Shown here one piece after another: positions 61,718-64,000 of a DNA stretch of 64,000 nt. The notes beneath the pieces were generated by a model. It was given only the letters and a program-made list of their open reading frames with translations. It had not been told where the DNA came from and did no database searches. Numbering within the stretch: the stretch's first letter is position 1; each line of letters begins with the position of its first letter. Source of the stretch: Comamonas testosteroni (GTDB lineage Bacteria; Pseudomonadota; Gammaproteobacteria; Burkholderiales; Burkholderiaceae_C); contig CP044131.1 in the NCBI GenBank assembly GCA_008727115.1, positions 3,038,001 to 3,102,000 of the forward strand, read 5' to 3'. Position numbers and translations under genes: made by a program.

Positions 61718-62977
61718 ATGGCACAGTCCCCCGCCCCAGCAGCCAATACAGCCTCCGCCCCTCAGGCGCAAACGCCGCAAGCCTCGCAAGCCGCCTACGG
61801 CCAGCGCGCGGGCCTGCCCCGTCATCTGCAGAGCATTCTGTCGCTCAACGACTTCGAAGCCGCCGCACGCAAGCACCTGCCCCGCCCGCTGTACGGCTAT
61901 GTCTCCGGCGCGGCCGAAGATTGCGTCTCCCTGCAGGCCAACCGCGACAGCTTTCAGCAATACGGTTTCAGCTCGCGGGTCATGACGGATGTGTCGCAGC
62001 GCAACCAGAAAGTAGAGCTGTTCGGCCAGACCTGGGACTCGCCCTTTGGCGTAGCGCCCGTGGGCATCAGCGCCATCTCGGCCTATCGCGGTGATCTGGT
62101 GCTGGCGCAGACGGCAGCGGCCAACCGCATTCCCGCCATCATGAGCGGCACCTCGCTGATCCCCATGGAAGATGTGGCCAAGGCCGCGCCTTCCACCTGG
62201 TTCCAGGCCTATCTGCCCGGCGACACCACGCGCATTGACGGACTGATCGACCGCATCGAGGCCGCAGGGTTTGGCACGCTGGTCATCACCGTGGACATTC
62301 CCGTCTGGGCCAACCGCGAAAACAATGTGCGCACGGGCTTTTCCATGCCGCTGCGCCCCTCGCTGCGCCTGGCCTTTGACGGCATCACCCGCCCACGCTG
62401 GATGGTGGGCACCATGCTGCGCACCCTCATCAACCACGGCATGCCGCACTTCGAGAACTCGTTTGCCACACGCGGCGCGCCCCTGCTGTCCAACACCGCC
62501 ATCCGCGACACCACGGGCCGCGACCACCTGAACTGGAAGCACATTGAACGCATCCGCCAGCGCTGGAATGGCAACCTCATCATCAAGGGCATCCTCAACG
62601 AAGACGACGCCGTGATGGCCACAGATATCGGCGCACAGGGCATCGTGGTCAGCAACCACGGCGGCCGTCAGCTCGACGGCGTGGTCGCGCCGCTGCAGAT
62701 GCTGCCCTATGTGGTGGACCGCGTGGGCCACCGCACGGCCGTGATGATGGACAGCGGCATCCGCCGCGGCAGCGACGTGCTCAAGGCCGTGGCCCTGGGC
62801 GCACGCATGGTGTTTCTGGGCCGCCCATTCATGTATGCCGCCGCTGTCGGTGGTGCCCAGGGCGTTGACCACGCCATCACGCTGCTGCGCGACGAGGTGG
62901 ACCGCAATATGGCCATGCTGGGGGCTACGTCGATGGCGGAGATCACCAAGGACTGCCTGCGCGCCACACCGCGCTGA
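61718..62977 (+). CDS. FMN-dependent alpha-hydroxy-acid dehydrogenase (LldD/GOX-like)
   Basis: 419 residues. FMN barrel with VIVTVDIPVWANRENNVR type, the catalytic signature VSNHGGRQLDG containing the active-site His, and KAVALGARMVFLGRPFMYA for phosphate binding. The first 50 residues are a low-complexity Ala/Gln extension. The family oxidises L-2-hydroxyacids such as lactate, glycolate or mandelate to 2-oxoacids. The gene follows glaH on the same strand, so L-2-hydroxyglutarate is a plausible substrate, replacing LhgO, which is a different FAD enzyme; this is an inference. Confidence 0.9.
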   Translation: MAQSPAPAANTASAPQAQTPQASQAAYGQRAGLPRHLQSILSLNDFEAAARKHLPRPLYGYVSGAAEDCVSLQANRDSFQQYGFSSRVMTDVSQRNQKVELFGQTWDSPFGVAPVGISAISAYRGDLVLAQTAAANRIPAIMSGTSLIPMEDVAKAAPSTWFQAYLPGDTTRIDGLIDRIEAAGFGTLVITVDIPVWANRENNVRTGFSMPLRPSLRLAFDGITRPRWMVGTMLRTLINHGMPHFENSFATRGAPLLSNTAIRDTTGRDHLNWKHIERIRQRWNGNLIIKGILNEDDAVMATDIGAQGIVVSNHGGRQLDGVVAPLQMLPYVVDRVGHRTAVMMDSGIRRGSDVLKAVALGARMVFLGRPFMYAAAVGGAQGVDHAITLLRDEVDRNMAMLGATSMAEITKDCLRATPR

Positions 62978-63028
62978 GCCTTGGCTGACCTAAGATACGA
63001 CGCTTGAACCATCAAAAAGGAGAGCGTC

Positions 63029-63472
63029 ATGCCCATGTTTGTAGACCACTCGCCCCCCGGCGAGTGCATCTTCTGCAAGCTCGTCAAAGGGGAGATTCCG
63101 TCGGCCAAGGTCTATGAGGACGATCTGACCATTGCCTTCATGGACATCGGCCAGGCCACGCGCGGCCATGTGCTGGTCGCCAGCAAGCGCCATGCCGTCA
63201 ACCTGCTGGAGCTGACGCCCGAAGAAGCCGGCGCCGTGATGCAGACGGCCCAGCGCGTGGCCGATGCGGTGAACAAGGCTTTTGATCCCGATGGCATCAA
63301 TATCTTCCAGGCCAATGGCGCGCCTGCGGGGCAGACGGTGTTTCACTTCCACCTGCATGTGCTGCCGCGCTTTGAGGGCGATGGCCTGTCCGTAGTCTGG
63401 CAGCGCGAGGAGCCGGGCTTTGCCGTTCTGGGCGAGCTGGCCGAGAAAATTCGCGCGCAGCTGACCAGCTAA
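63029..63472 (+). CDS. HIT-family protein
   Basis: 147 residues. The triad FHFHLHVLPRF (His-x-His-x-His) near residue 113 is the HIT signature; CIFCKLVKGEIPSAKVYE near the N terminus marks the Hint/HinT branch with its Zn-binding Cys pair. These enzymes hydrolyse AMP-lysine or other nucleoside phosphoramidates. Site aaaggag precedes the start. Likely a housekeeping gene. Confidence 0.93.
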   Translation: MPMFVDHSPPGECIFCKLVKGEIPSAKVYEDDLTIAFMDIGQATRGHVLVASKRHAVNLLELTPEEAGAVMQTAQRVADAVNKAFDPDGINIFQANGAPAGQTVFHFHLHVLPRFEGDGLSVVWQREEPGFAVLGELAEKIRAQLTS

Positions 63473-63507
63473 TCCAATCCTGCACTGCACCAAAGCAGCA
63501 ATGAAAG

Positions 63508-63530
63508 CGGCGTCCTTGGACGCCGTTATT
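63508..63530 (+). terminator. Weak terminator after the HIT gene
   Basis: Stem cggcgtc / gacgccg, loop cttg, followed by ttatt rather than a clean T run. Confidence 0.5.
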
Positions 63531-63540
63531 CATCTAATTC

Positions 63541-63622
63541 GATAGCTGCTTGCGCTTGCATTTATTGGGTTTCAGATGCTATTCAATCCAAAACCTATGA
63601 ATATCATGCGCAGCCAGCTATC
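63541..63622. repeat. Inverted intergenic repeat at the HIT / deaminase convergent end
   Basis: Left arm gatagctgcttgcgcttgca (63541-63560) pairs with catgcgcagccagctatc (63605-63622). It ends within 6 bp of the deaminase stop at 63628. Confidence 0.85.
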
Positions 63623-63627
63623 AATAT

Positions 63628-64000
63628 TCAAGCAGCAAAGTCGCTGAAGGTCTGGTCCAGCTTGGCAATCCACTGCGCTTTTTGCGCATCGCTGGCAAAG
63701 CTGGCTTCCAGGCTGTTGCGTGCCAGCTGGTAGGCCTCTGGCGCGCCCATGCCGGTGGCGGCAAACAGCTGGGTGTAGTTCTCGTTCACATAGCCGCCAA
63801 AGTAGGCAGGGTCGTCCGAGTTGATCATGACCTTGAGCCCGGCCTTGAGCAGACGCGGCAGGTTGTGGCCGGCCAGATCCTTGACCACGCAGAGCTTGAG
63901 ATTGGACAGCGGGCAGACGGTGAGCGGAATCTGCTCCTTGGCCAGTCGCGCCATCAGTTGCGCATCTTTTTCGGACTGCACGCCGTGGTCGATACGCTCC
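63628..64000 (-). CDS. Adenosine/adenine deaminase, C-terminal part (runs off the window)
   Basis: 124 residues visible. The sequence begins ERIDHGVQ, the conserved His-containing stretch, and continues VCPLSNLKLCV and INSDDPAYFGGYVNENY, where the Asp pair after Ser binds the zinc. This pattern fits the bacterial/fungal adenine deaminase group of the adenosine deaminase family, in which the segment reads S-D-D-P-A-Y-F. It makes inosine or hypoxanthine. The N terminus is outside the window. Confidence 0.9.
   Translation of the reverse strand, partial: ERIDHGVQSEKDAQLMARLAKEQIPLTVCPLSNLKLCVVKDLAGHNLPRLLKAGLKVMINSDDPAYFGGYVNENYTQLFAATGMGAPEAYQLARNSLEASFASDAQKAQWIAKLDQTFSDFAA

Noticed and set aside
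60641-62872. 743-codon minus-strand frame across glaH and the FMN dehydrogenase
   Set aside because: Antisense shadow of two confident genes, rich in His/Gly/Val without motifs.
1-64000. CRISPR arrays, rRNA and tRNA genes
   Set aside because: No regularly spaced direct repeats and no cloverleaf or T-arm consensus found by eye in the intergenic regions.

Overview
The window looks like a chromosomal segment from a betaproteobacterium of the Comamonadaceae, most likely Comamonas or a close relative. The evidence is the high-GC coding style, several tripartite-tricarboxylate (Bug) binding-protein genes, the block purM / AI-2E permease facing hda / HAD phosphatase / pcnB / folK, a DUF3579 gene, a kynurenine-pathway cluster, and two families of short intergenic repeats that I associate with this family. 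Genus is an inference; no rRNA gene is present.

Layout. 1-651 is the right end of an IS5-family element (copy C), which cuts off a Bug-protein gene (652-990). 1-20 kb is mostly housekeeping and transport: an MFS exporter, SDR/LysR divergent pair, branched-chain amino acid binding protein, a type-II-like lumazine synthase under an FMN riboswitch, two small envelope proteins, a ferredoxin-fused reductase, an intact Bug protein, then folK-pcnB-HAD-hda facing purM-AI-2E permease, SirB1-like protein and murJ. 20-24 kb has rpsT between two copies of a GC-rich repeat, DUF3579, argD, argF and a small reading frame that repeats the end of argF. 24-28 kb is a ferrous-iron uptake operon (feoA-feoB-small Cys-rich membrane protein) with a Fur-box-like site, flanked on both sides by YkgJ-type cysteine-cluster genes. 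28-39.6 kb carries a PP2C phosphatase, LysE exporter, a frameshifted AraC regulator, amino acid permease, kynB, kynU, alkA, an Ada-like protein, kynA, an MFS transporter and an FAD monooxygenase. Tryptophan can therefore be opened (KynA), deformylated (KynB) and cleaved to anthranilate and alanine (KynU).

40-48.9 kb is a remodelled accessory island beside an H-NS-like gene. It holds an intact EcoR124I-like (type IC) hsdR, a broken AAA-ATPase gene that was translationally coupled to it, two identical 1033-bp IS5-family copies in opposite orientation, and the distal half of an IS21-type element (istA fragment, istB, end repeats). No hsdM or hsdS is present. Copy A has a clean 9-bp target duplication; copy B has none, so rearrangement happened at B.

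48.9-64 kb returns to core genes: apaH, an RhlE-like RNA helicase, a zinc metallopeptidase, an ornithine-cyclodeaminase-family enzyme, dcd, guanine deaminase, an MBL-fold protein with a degenerate metal motif, LysR regulators, a BMP-type (nucleoside) binding protein, glutarate 2-hydroxylase next to an FMN 2-hydroxyacid dehydrogenase, a HIT protein and the end of an adenosine/adenine deaminase. I do not see a clearly new biological system. The strongest leads are the decayed type I restriction locus, the argF tail duplication, the doubled YkgJ genes around feo, the glaH-FMN dehydrogenase pairing and the two intergenic repeat families. No tRNA, rRNA or CRISPR array was recognised.
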